Below are positions 54,625 to 64,000 of a stretch of DNA of 64,000 bases, piece by piece. Each line of letters begins with the position of its first letter. The stretch's first letter is position 1. Under the pieces are notes generated by a model that did no database searches, was not told the origin of the DNA, and saw nothing but the letters and a program-made list of their open reading frames with translations. The translations under genes were made by a program, and so were the position numbers. The DNA lies in assembly GCF_001545155.1 (NCBI RefSeq), contig NZ_CP014226.1, positions 20,131 through 84,130 of the forward strand, read 5' to 3'. The stretch comes from Halomonas chromatireducens (GTDB taxonomy: Bacteria; Pseudomonadota; Gammaproteobacteria; Pseudomonadales; Halomonadaceae).

Positions 54625-55386
54625 ATGAAACTGGACAAGACTGTCATCGCCATTACCGGTGGGGCTCGCGGCTTGGGCTTCGCCATGGCACGTCGCCTGG
54701 GTAAGCAGGGTGCCAGGCTGGCTCTGCTCGACATGGATTCCGGCGCACTGGACCAGGCGGTATCGGCACTTCATGGCGAAGGCATCAAGTCAGGTGCCTT
54801 TAAAGTCAATGTGGCCGACGAAGCATCGGTCAAGCAGGCTTTCGGGGATGTGGCTGCCTCCCTGGGGCCGGTCAGCGGCCTGGTCAACAATGCCGGTATC
54901 CTGCGCGATGCGCTGCTGGTCAAGGCCAAGGACGGGAAGGTCGAGAAGACCATGTCCCTGCAGGCGTGGCAACAGGTCATCGACGTCAACCTGACCGGGG
55001 TCTTCCTGTGCGGCCGTGAAGCGGCTTCACAGATGGTTGAGGCGGGCCATGAAGGCGTCATCGTCAATATCTCCAGCATTTCGCGGGCCGGCAACATGGG
55101 CCAGAGCAACTATGCCGCAGCCAAGGCCGCCGTGGTGTCGCTGACCACCACCTGGGCCAGGGAGCTGGCGCGCTACGGGATTCGCGTGGGTGCCGTGGCG
55201 CCGGGCTTCATCGAGACCGACATGACGGCCTCGATGCGTGAGGACATGCTGGAGAAGCTCACCGCGGGTGTGCCGCTCAAGCGGCTCGGGGATCCGGACA
55301 ACATCGCCCAGAGCGTGTCATTCATCTTCGAGAACGACTATTTCACCGGCCGCGTGATCGAATGCGATGGTGGGCTGCGCCTCTGA
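54625..55386 (+). CDS. FabG-like short-chain dehydrogenase/reductase
   Basis: A 253-residue SDR. The cofactor motif TGGARGLG is at 11-18, the NNAG motif in [10 protein letters not shown], the catalytic Ser in NISSISRAG, and the Tyr and Lys in [10 protein letters not shown]. The acidic residue at the end of strand 2 (LLDMDS) suggests NAD rather than NADP. It resembles 3-hydroxyacyl-CoA dehydrogenase or reductase members of the FabG group. Substrate unknown; a link to acyl-CoA metabolism is inference. Confidence 0.85.
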   Translation: MKLDKTVIAITGGARGLGFAMARRLGKQGARLALLDMDSGALDQAVSALHGEGIKSGAFKVNVADEASVKQAFGDVAASLGPVSGLVNNAGILRDALLVKAKDGKVEKTMSLQAWQQVIDVNLTGVFLCGREAASQMVEAGHEGVIVNISSISRAGNMGQSNYAAAKAAVVSLTTTWARELARYGIRVGAVAPGFIETDMTASMREDMLEKLTAGVPLKRLGDPDNIAQSVSFIFENDYFTGRVIECDGGLRL

Positions 55387-55415
55387 GTGCATGCCGCTAA
55401 GCGGTAAGGGCTGAA

Positions 55416-55451
55416 CGACGAGGCCGGCGGTGAAAACCGCCGGCCTCGTCG
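55416..55451. terminator. Terminator hairpin between the SDR and comEA-like genes
   Basis: A 16-bp perfect stem (55416-55431 with 55436-55451) capped by a GAAA tetraloop, in the 89-nt gap between convergent genes. It is very stable and probably serves both, though neither side has a strong T-run. Confidence 0.8.
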
Positions 55452-55475
55452 CGTTTCAAGGTAGCGCCCCCATAC

Positions 55476-55754
55476 TCAGAATTCGACTTGATCGCGGAAC
55501 GCCTCCACCGTCGCCGGCCCGATGCCGCTGACTCGTGTAAGGTCGTCAGCACTCTCGAAGCTGCCGTTGGTCTCGCGCTCCTCGATGATGGCTTCGGCCC
55601 GGCTGGGTCCGATGCCTGGCAGTTCGGCCAGCAGCTCGGCATCTGCCGTGTTGACGTTGATTGGCGCCAACTCCTGGGCCTGGGCCGTGGAGGCCATGGC
55701 CAGCAGTACACACAGAATCAAGCCGAGCGCCGCCCCATGAATGTTTCCTTTCAT
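55476..55754 (-). CDS. ComEA-like helix-hairpin-helix protein, exported
   Basis: A 92-residue protein with a signal peptide (cut after AQA, about residue 26) and a ComEA-type double helix-hairpin-helix: INVNTADAELLAELPGIGPS and AIIEERETNGSFESADDLTR, then VSGIGPATVEAFRD. Periplasmic ComEA binds incoming DNA in competent bacteria; short copies like this occur in many bacteria not known to be competent. AAGGAG lies 11 nt before the ATG. Confidence 0.92.
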   Translation of the reverse strand: MKGNIHGAALGLILCVLLAMASTAQAQELAPINVNTADAELLAELPGIGPSRAEAIIEERETNGSFESADDLTRVSGIGPATVEAFRDQVEF

Positions 55755-55921
55755 GATTTTTCTTCTCCTTTTGTATCGTGTTTTGTGACACCTGACGTGT
55801 CCCGTTAAACGCTATAAGAAAGGGGGCGATGACGGGGTCGGTATATGACGGTTTTCTATGTAAGAAAAAGCCGATTATCGTGGTCGACATTTGCGACGCC
55901 ATTTGTGCGAAAACACATAAA

Positions 55922-55955
55922 TTCGCCCGACTCCGCCAGCAGGCGGGTCGGGCGA
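55922..55955 (-). terminator. Terminator of phhAB
   Basis: On the minus strand CGCCCGACCCGCC pairs with GGCGGAGTCGGGCG with one bulge. It is followed by AATTTATGTGTTTT, 43 nt after the phhB stop. Confidence 0.75.
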
Positions 55956-55998
55956 GAACTGAACCGGCACTAAGCGCAGGTAAGCGAGGGGCGGGGGC

Positions 55999-56340
55999 TT
56001 ACTCGGTGGCGGCTTCGTCGGTACGGGCTGCCAGGATGAAGTCGTTCTTGTGCAGGCCCTTCATTTCGTGGGACCACCAGGTCACCGTGACCTTGCCCCA
56101 TTCGGTGAGCAGGGCGGGGTGATGGCCCACCTCTTCGGCGATCTCACCGACACGGTTGGTGAATGCTAACGCCTGCTTGAAGTTGCGGAACTTGAATACG
56201 CGCTCGAGCTGCTTGACGCCATCGCGTTCGACGATCTCCCACTCGGGGATATCGCGATGGTAGGCCTGAATCTCTTCGTCACTCACATGGGGGGCGTCCC
56301 AGCCGCAGGCTTCGCACTGCTGTTCGGATAGTTGGCTCAT
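55999..56340 (-). CDS. phhB: Pterin-4a-carbinolamine dehydratase
   Basis: Regenerates the pterin cofactor used by phenylalanine hydroxylase by dehydrating 4a-hydroxytetrahydropterin. It has 113 residues from the ATG at 56340, after AAGGAG. The active-site region [20 protein letters not shown] carries the family His-His and His residues. It is 35 nt downstream of phhA and co-transcribed with it. Confidence 0.96.
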   Translation of the reverse strand: MSQLSEQQCEACGWDAPHVSDEEIQAYHRDIPEWEIVERDGVKQLERVFKFRNFKQALAFTNRVGEIAEEVGHHPALLTEWGKVTVTWWSHEMKGLHKNDFILAARTDEAATE

Positions 56341-56375
56341 GCCGTCTCCTTGTCGTCGTCGGGGGTTGTCGTTGT

Positions 56376-57206
56376 TCATGCCTTGGTGCGCTTGGGGGCC
56401 GGCTCGAAGAGCGGCTCGTGCAGGCCCAGCGCCATGGCCTGCTGCACCATGCCCATGATGTCCTTTTGGGAAAGGTCGTGCAGGGTCTTGAGGTCGTCAA
56501 GCACGTAATAGAGCGGCTGCAGGATATCGATGCGGTAGGGCGTGCGCAGTGCTTCGACCGGGTCGAATGGCTCGTGTACCGGTGCATCGGAGAGGGCATG
56601 CAGGGTCTCCTTGGGCGAGGAGATGATGCCGCCGCCGTAGATGCGTCGACCCGCCGGCGTGTCCACCAGCCCGAACTCCACCGTCATCCAGTAGAGGCGA
56701 GCCAGATAGACCCGCTCCTTGGGCGATGCCGCCAGACCCAGCCGCCCATACGTCGCGGTGAATTCGGCGAAGGCCGGGTTGGTGAGCATGGGGCAGTGGC
56801 CGAAGATCTCGTGGAAGATGTCCGGCTCCTTGAGGTAGTCCAGTTCCTCCGGAGTACGAATGAAGGTGGCTACCGGGAAGCGCTGGCTGGCGAGCAGGGC
56901 GAAGAAGGTGTCGAAGGGGATCAGCGCCGGCACCTGGGCGGTTTCCCAGCCGGTGCTGGCCTTGAGTACCCGGTCGATATCGGCGAGCTGGGGTACCCGG
57001 TCTTCCGGCAGGGCCAGCCGCTCGAGCCCGTCGAGATACTCCTGGCAGACGCGTCCCTCGATCATGCCGAGCTGGCGCTGCATCAGTGTCTGCCAGGTGG
57101 CGTTGTCCTGCTCCGACCAGGCGATATGGCCACTCTCGTCGGGCAGGCGTGCGCGATAGCCGGTCTTGCTGGCAACATCGCTGAGATGAGCGTTGGATGA
57201 CGTCAT
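56376..57206 (-). CDS. phhA: Phenylalanine-4-hydroxylase
   Basis: Iron- and pterin-dependent hydroxylation of phenylalanine to tyrosine. It has 276 residues from the ATG at 57206 (GGGAG upstream), the size of the single-domain bacterial enzyme. Iron ligands are the two His of [13 protein letters not shown] and the Glu of [11 protein letters not shown]. It heads phhAB and is divergent from phhR, with a TyrR-type box between them. Confidence 0.97.
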   Translation of the reverse strand: MTSSNAHLSDVASKTGYRARLPDESGHIAWSEQDNATWQTLMQRQLGMIEGRVCQEYLDGLERLALPEDRVPQLADIDRVLKASTGWETAQVPALIPFDTFFALLASQRFPVATFIRTPEELDYLKEPDIFHEIFGHCPMLTNPAFAEFTATYGRLGLAASPKERVYLARLYWMTVEFGLVDTPAGRRIYGGGIISSPKETLHALSDAPVHEPFDPVEALRTPYRIDILQPLYYVLDDLKTLHDLSQKDIMGMVQQAMALGLHEPLFEPAPKRTKA

Positions 57207-57300
57207 GGGATCTCCCGCTGGCGGTTTATGATTGTCTTCGTGACTGTTGTACGTGCCTTGGAATGGCTTCGAGTCTAGACAGGTACGCAGCGGGAAAGCG

Positions 57301-57335
57301 CCCGCATTACGCCTCATCGAGGTGTAATGCGCGGG
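57301..57335. promoter_or_regulatory. Inverted repeat in the phhA-phhR intergenic region
   Basis: CCCGCATTAC and GTAATGCGCGGG are imperfect inverted arms separated by 13 nt, next to the TyrR-type box. It may be a second regulator site or part of the phhA promoter. Confidence 0.4.
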
Positions 57336-57341
57336 TCGTTC

Positions 57342-57359
57342 TGTAAAGAAAACCTTACA
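57342..57359. promoter_or_regulatory. TyrR/PhhR box between phhA and phhR
   Basis: TGTAAA-GAAAAC-CTTACA matches the TyrR box TGTAAA-N6-TTTACA at 11 of 12 positions. It lies 136 bp before phhA and 169 bp before phhR, so a single site could serve both. Confidence 0.8.
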
Positions 57360-57527
57360 ATAGAATTAACCCTTTGCCTTGAGGGGGAGAAGTCCCGGGC
57401 AGGCTGGTTTGAGGTTGCGCGAGTGTCACGTTATCTTGACGGTAGAGTCACGATGGCTTGACGCCTTTCTTTCCCGGCGTCGCGGCCACGCCAACCATTT
57501 GCCCGTTTCTGATTCGAGTACACCCTG

Positions 57528-59087
57528 ATGAGACTGAGGTTCCACTGCCAGAATCGCATCGGCATTCTGCGTGATATCGTGTCGCACTTCGTCGATTATG
57601 GGCTCAACGTGGCGCGCGGGGAGGTGGGGGGAGAGCACGGCAACGCCATCTATCTGCACGTACCCAATCTGCTCAACGCCCAGCTTGCGACCCTCAAGCC
57701 GGTTCTGGAAGCCGTACCCGGCGTGTTCGGCGTCCGCCGGGTCAACCTGATGCCCAGCGAACGTCGCCACCTGGAGCTCGATGCGTTGCTGTCGTCGCTC
57801 TCAGACCCGGTGATGTCCATCGACATGGAGGGGCATATCGTGGCGGCCAACCGGGCAGCCGGCCAGCTGCTTGGTGTCCGCATCGACGAAGTGCCGGGCC
57901 TGTCGCTGAACCGCTACTTGCCGGATATCGATCTGCCGGCACTGATCCGCCGCAACAACGCACGGGTCAACGGCCTGCGTATCACGCTGCGCGACGCCAC
58001 CTTCCTGGCCGATATCGCGCCACTGCACCGGGAGCACCTCGATGACGTGGCGTCGCTGGCCGGGGCGGTGGTGACCCTGCACAGCGTCGATCGTATCGGT
58101 GAGCGGATCTACCAAGTCCAGCGTCAGGAGCTGCGCGGCTTCGATGCGCTGTTCCAGGCCAGTCCCAGGCTGGCGTCGCTGATTCGTGAGGCGCGTCGCA
58201 TGGCGCCGCTGGAGGCGCCGCTGCTGATCCAGGGCGAGACCGGCACCGGCAAGGAGTTATTGGCCAGGGCCTGTCACCTGGCAAGCTCCCGGGGGCAGGC
58301 GCCGTTCATGGCATTGAACTGCGCCGGATTGCCGGAATCCATGGCCGAGACCGAGCTGTTCGGCTATGCGCCGGGGGCCTTCGAAGGCGCGCGCCCCGAA
58401 GGCAAGCTGGGGCTTCTGGAGCTGACGGCGGGTGGCACCATCTTCCTTGACGAGGTGGGCGAGATGAGTCCGCGGCTGCAGGTCAAGCTGCTGCGCTTCC
58501 TGCAGGATGGCGGCTTTCGCCGAGTGGGCAGCGACGAGGAGACCTACCTCGACGTGCGGGTGATCTGTGCCACCCAGCAGGATTTGCCAGGGCTCTGCGC
58601 CGAAGGCCATTTCCGCCATGACCTGTACCATCGCCTCAACGTGCTGTCGCTGGCGGTTCCGCCGCTACGGGAATGCCTGGATGGCATCGAGGCGATGGCC
58701 AATCATTTCATCGACCGGGCCGCGCGGCAGATAGGCTGCCGAGCGCCATCGCTGTCACCGGCGGCCCTGGCCCGGCTCTCCGCCTACCACTGGCCCGGCA
58801 ACGTACGCCAGTTGGAGAACGTGCTGTTCCAGGCGGTCTCGCTCTGTGAAGGCGAGGCCATCGAGCCCTCTCATCTGCGGCTGCCGGATGTGGGCGAGGC
58901 GCCGGGACTCTCGGGCATGGATCTGGACGGCACCCTGGCGGATATCATGGGCGAGGTGGAGCGGCGTGTACTGGCAACGCTCTATCCGCACCATCCTTCC
59001 AGTCGCCAGCTGGCCAAGCGCCTGGGCGTTTCGCATACGACCATTGCCAACAAGCTGAACCGCCACGGCATCGGCTCGGACGGATAG
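57528..59087 (+). CDS. phhR: PhhR/TyrR-family aromatic amino-acid regulator
   Basis: A 519-residue regulator. Order: ACT domain (1-75, MRLRFHCQNRIGILRDIVSH), PAS (about 80-185), AAA+ domain (about 205-430) with Walker A GETGTGKE and GGTIFLDEVGEM, and a C-terminal helix-turn-helix (SSRQLAKRLGVSHTTIANKL). The sigma-54 loop GAFTGA is altered to GAFEGA, so it should act with sigma-70, as TyrR and PhhR do. It is divergent from phhAB, its likely target for phenylalanine-induced activation. No clear Shine-Dalgarno precedes the ATG. Confidence 0.93.
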   Translation: MRLRFHCQNRIGILRDIVSHFVDYGLNVARGEVGGEHGNAIYLHVPNLLNAQLATLKPVLEAVPGVFGVRRVNLMPSERRHLELDALLSSLSDPVMSIDMEGHIVAANRAAGQLLGVRIDEVPGLSLNRYLPDIDLPALIRRNNARVNGLRITLRDATFLADIAPLHREHLDDVASLAGAVVTLHSVDRIGERIYQVQRQELRGFDALFQASPRLASLIREARRMAPLEAPLLIQGETGTGKELLARACHLASSRGQAPFMALNCAGLPESMAETELFGYAPGAFEGARPEGKLGLLELTAGGTIFLDEVGEMSPRLQVKLLRFLQDGGFRRVGSDEETYLDVRVICATQQDLPGLCAEGHFRHDLYHRLNVLSLAVPPLRECLDGIEAMANHFIDRAARQIGCRAPSLSPAALARLSAYHWPGNVRQLENVLFQAVSLCEGEAIEPSHLRLPDVGEAPGLSGMDLDGTLADIMGEVERRVLATLYPHHPSSRQLAKRLGVSHTTIANKLNRHGIGSDG

Positions 59088-59102
59088 CGTCAGGCTGGCA
59101 GG

Positions 59103-61088
<1,986 letters not shown>

Positions 61089-61366
61089 GTAGGCGCTCCC
61101 TGCACTGTTATTGGCCTGAAATCCGGGATCATGACGACCACCGGGTGGCACCGAATATTCTCGCATATCGTCGGCTTCGACGAGTGTCCGATCCCGCGAG
61201 TGTATCGTTGCCATCACCGGCACGGTGTTCTTGGGGCTGCGCCTGGATGGCGTGCTTTCCGGCAAGGCATGTCGCGACGGAATGATGGGAACAATCGGTT
61301 AGTCCTGCTCGCGTACAGTGGGTAGAATGCCCGTTTGCGACAACATCATCTGCTCAAGGACGCGGC

Positions 61367-64000
61367 ATGGCTCACCTGCTACGCATCGTGATGATTCACG
61401 GCCACCTCGAAGGCGTCATCGAACTCAATGTGGATGGCCACACCAACATTTGCGGTACCAATGCCTCGGGGAAGACCACCTTGCAGCGTCTGGTGCCGGT
61501 GTTCTTCGGTGAGCTACCCAATCGGGTGGTACCAAAGACGAGGCTCAAGTTCGACGCCTTTTACCTGCCGCACCGCAACAGCTATCTGATCTATGAGTAT
61601 CGTCGCGAGGAAGGCGACGTCTGCCAGGCGGTGCTGACCCGCAAGGGCGAGGGTGGCGTGGAGTACCGCTTCGTGGGCGCCCCCTATCGCCCTGAGGATT
61701 ACCTGGTTGAGAGCGACGCCGGCGTTTCCGCTCTGGACTACGCCCAGTGGGCCAATGGCCTGCGTCGTCAGGGCGTTTCGCTATCGCCCAAGCTTGGCGC
61801 CACTTCCGAGTACCGGTCGGTGATTCAGAATGACTTCACCCAGTCCGTTCCCTCCCAGCCCCGGGGCAACAGTCGCGACGGGCTGCGTCTGCGCCAGGTC
61901 GCCGCCCGCTTCAGCCTGGTGCGCCCCGGGCAACGCATCCGCCATATGGAGAAGCTGGTCTCGGCGGTGCATGCGAAGGAGGGCAAGATGGACACCCTCA
62001 AGACCATGCTGGCGGCAATCTTCGAGGAGGACGGTGTCGAACTGCCGGTTACCCGCATCCGCAACACCAAGGCGCGGGAGTGGATCGCGCGTATGCGCCA
62101 GTCCATGCGGCTGGAGCCCCTGCAGCGCTCGTTGGCCACCCTGGAGAGCCTGGATCGTGAAATCGCCGATCTCGAGGCATCGCTATGGCAGCTCGGGCCT
62201 CAGCTCGAGGCTGACCGCCACCGCGCCGAGCGCACCCAAGCCGACCTCGATGCGCAGTTGGCCCAGCGCCAGCGAGATTTCCAGGCCCGTGAGCAGGACT
62301 ACGAGGAAGCCCGCGCCACCCTCAACGAACGCATAAGCCAGCTAGACAGCGATCTGGATCAGACCCGACACGATCTCGATGACCTGCAGCAGCGGTTCGA
62401 GGCATTCGAGGAGGCCGACATGCCCGGCCTCGAGCAGGACCTCAAGGCGCTGCCCCAGTGGCGTGAACAGCAGCAACAGCTGCGCGACCACCTTGAGGTC
62501 ATGGAACATGCCTTCAAGGAGAGCAAGGCGCGGCTCGAGGCACGCCTGGTGGAACTGGGTGATCTGCTCGAGCAGCACCGCGACGAGGTCCAGGCGTTGA
62601 TTGACGCCTTGGGAGAGGAAAAGGAGTCCTGCCGCGAGGCACAGAGCGAGGCCGAGCACCGGCTCGAGACCGACTATCAGGCCCGCCGCCAGACTCTGGA
62701 TGACGACTACCGCGCTCGCCTGGAGCAGGGCACCGCCAGGTTGTCAGAGCTCAAGGCGCAACTTGCCCACAACGCCCAGACGCCAAATGAGGCCCGCGAA
62801 GCCGAGCAGGTCCAGGCCCGCGTCGATCAGGTCCAGAGCGATCAGCACACCGCTGCGACTGTCGTCGAGAGTTTGCGGGGTGAGCTCGATGAGCGTAAGC
62901 CTGGGCGGGAGGCCGCCGAGCGTGAATTGGAACTGGCCCGGGCGCAGCGCTCCCGCGCCGAGGTTCACCACGACGCCCTGCTGATCCAGCGCGACCCCGC
63001 CCAGGGCAGCCTGCGCCATTTCCTGCGCCACCACCGCCCGGGCTGGGAGCAGACCCTGGGCAAGGTGATCGCCCCGGAACTGCTCGAACGCCGCGACCTG
63101 GCCCCCCAGTTCAATGATGACGCCAGTGACGACCTCTTTGGGCTGGCGCTGGATCTGGCGGCCATCGCGTTGCCCGACTACGCCCAGGACGAAGCCAGCC
63201 TGCTGGCCGAGATCGAGGCCGCTGACCATGCCCTCCGCGAGGCACAGGCTGCGGTTCAAGCGTCGGAGAAAGTGCTCAAGGCGCGCCATGAGAAAGTGCT
63301 GGAAGTGTCTGCTCGCCTCGACCGTGCGCGCAGCGCTCAGCGCCGTGCAGGTGAAGAGGTGGAGTACGCCCTGCAGGCACGCCGTCAGTGCCAGGAGCGC
63401 CACGCCGCCGCCCAGCAGGCTCGCCAGGCGGCCTGCCGTGAGGCCATGGAGGAGCAGGAGGCAGTACAGCACGTGCTGCGCGACGAGCAGCGCCAGGCAC
63501 TGAACGCTCTGGCCGATACCCACCATGCCCAGCGCCTCGAACTCACCGCCGATTACCAGGGCCGGCTGGCCGGATTCGAGCAGCAGATCCAGCAGTATCG
63601 CCGCCAGCTCGGTGAGCTCAAGGAGGAAAATCGCCGCCAGCGCGAGGAGTTGGAGGCCGCTTTCGACCGGGAGTTGGCCGAGCAGGGCGTCGACACCCTG
63701 CGACTCAACGAGACCCGCTCGCGACTCGACATGCTTGGCAAGCGCATTCGAACGACCGAGGGACGGCGTGAAGAGCTGAACGAGTACACCCGCTTCATGC
63801 GCGTGGAATGGGGCGAGCGTAAGCCGCGGTTGGTAGAGAAGGAGGCGTCGCTCGCCCGGGAGCACCAGGCAGCCGAGCGCGAGCGTGATCAGTACAGGGC
63901 CGACTTCCGTGCGGCCAGCCAGGAACACCAGGCCGCGGTCCGTGACCTCAAGGCCAGGCGCGATGCCGAGCAGGCGCTGGTCGAGACTCTCGCCCCGCTA
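61367..64000 (+). CDS. Large SMC-like coiled-coil ATPase (DUF3584-like), 3' end outside window
   Basis: An open frame of 878 codons from the ATG at 61367 (AAGGAC upstream) to the window edge. The N-terminus has a P-loop, NICGTNASGKTTLQRLVP, at about residues 28-45, with HGHLEGVIELNVDGH before it, in the manner of SbcC, RecN and SMC head domains. From about residue 255 nearly everything is charged coiled coil, with a short non-coil insertion at about 540-610 (HFLRHHRPGWEQTLGKVI). The C-terminal head with Walker B must lie beyond 64000. The pattern matches DUF3584 proteins (roughly 940-1230 residues). A -10-like TAGAAT is at 61323. The role, likely in DNA, is unproven. Confidence 0.8.
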   Translation, partial: MAHLLRIVMIHGHLEGVIELNVDGHTNICGTNASGKTTLQRLVPVFFGELPNRVVPKTRLKFDAFYLPHRNSYLIYEYRREEGDVCQAVLTRKGEGGVEYRFVGAPYRPEDYLVESDAGVSALDYAQWANGLRRQGVSLSPKLGATSEYRSVIQNDFTQSVPSQPRGNSRDGLRLRQVAARFSLVRPGQRIRHMEKLVSAVHAKEGKMDTLKTMLAAIFEEDGVELPVTRIRNTKAREWIARMRQSMRLEPLQRSLATLESLDREIADLEASLWQLGPQLEADRHRAERTQADLDAQLAQRQRDFQAREQDYEEARATLNERISQLDSDLDQTRHDLDDLQQRFEAFEEADMPGLEQDLKALPQWREQQQQLRDHLEVMEHAFKESKARLEARLVELGDLLEQHRDEVQALIDALGEEKESCREAQSEAEHRLETDYQARRQTLDDDYRARLEQGTARLSELKAQLAHNAQTPNEAREAEQVQARVDQVQSDQHTAATVVESLRGELDERKPGREAAERELELARAQRSRAEVHHDALLIQRDPAQGSLRHFLRHHRPGWEQTLGKVIAPELLERRDLAPQFNDDASDDLFGLALDLAAIALPDYAQDEASLLAEIEAADHALREAQAAVQASEKVLKARHEKVLEVSARLDRARSAQRRAGEEVEYALQARRQCQERHAAAQQARQAACREAMEEQEAVQHVLRDEQRQALNALADTHHAQRLELTADYQGRLAGFEQQIQQYRRQLGELKEENRRQREELEAAFDRELAEQGVDTLRLNETRSRLDMLGKRIRTTEGRREELNEYTRFMRVEWGERKPRLVEKEASLAREHQAAERERDQYRADFRAASQEHQAAVRDLKARRDAEQALVETLAPL

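Overview
This is a GC-rich, chromosomal stretch of a gammaproteobacterium, most likely Halomonas or a close relative in the Halomonadaceae (inference). The grounds are the glnA, DUF4124, ntrB, ntrC order, very acidic exported proteins, TAXI-type TRAP and TctAB uptake systems, a PhhR-type regulator beside phhA and phhB, and the whole set of housekeeping genes. No phage, plasmid, CRISPR array, tRNA or rRNA gene was found. Most of the window is ordinary core genome; the novelty is in regulatory DNA, one palindromic element, one gene remnant and a few poorly characterised genes.

Layout. 1-1771: tctB and tctA (tctA cut by the window start). 1772-7221: nitrogen control, with glnA, a DUF4124 protein, ntrB and ntrC, and two sigma-54 promoters each with an NtrC-type site. 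7294-12194: dgt, a NERD membrane protein, a CobB-type sirtuin, a YbaY lipoprotein, yciH and a HAD phosphatase. 12195-15553: two paralogous acidic exported proteins behind a sigma-54-like promoter, an SLC13 transporter and a small phasin-like protein. 15711-24608: central carbon metabolism (epd, pgk, fba; class I aldolase fbaB; tkt), interrupted by lrgAB and two Hsp20 genes. 24922-30790: the activated-methyl cycle (metK, ahcY, metF), with a 141-bp palindromic element after ahcY, a DUF6644/DUF6152-like pair and an AEC carrier. 30866-36133: sodC and a TAXI TRAP operon with two binding proteins. 36134-43108: Na/Pi cotransporter, yheV, prlC, an NSS symporter, a gamma-carbonic anhydrase homologue and a YdjM-like protein.

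43084-53262 is a lactate locus. A FadR-family regulator, dctB and dctD lie head to tail on one strand. Divergent from them are lutA, lutB, lutC and an FAD/Fe-S D-lactate dehydrogenase, joined by ATGA overlaps. The intergenic region holds two TTGGT-N3-ACCAA operators, one of them the core of a 35-bp perfect palindrome. 53263-53871 has two strong stable-RNA-like promoters but no RNA gene, followed by a scrap of a GGDEF protein. 53872-59087: fxsA, an SDR, a ComEA-like protein, and phhA/phhB divergent from phhR across a TyrR-type box. 59103-64000: recQ divergent from a large SMC-like ATPase that runs off the window.

Start codons were chosen by Shine-Dalgarno position and family length, so several differ from the longest possible reading frame. 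Promoters and operators were called by eye against consensus. Family names come from recognised motifs, not from a database search.
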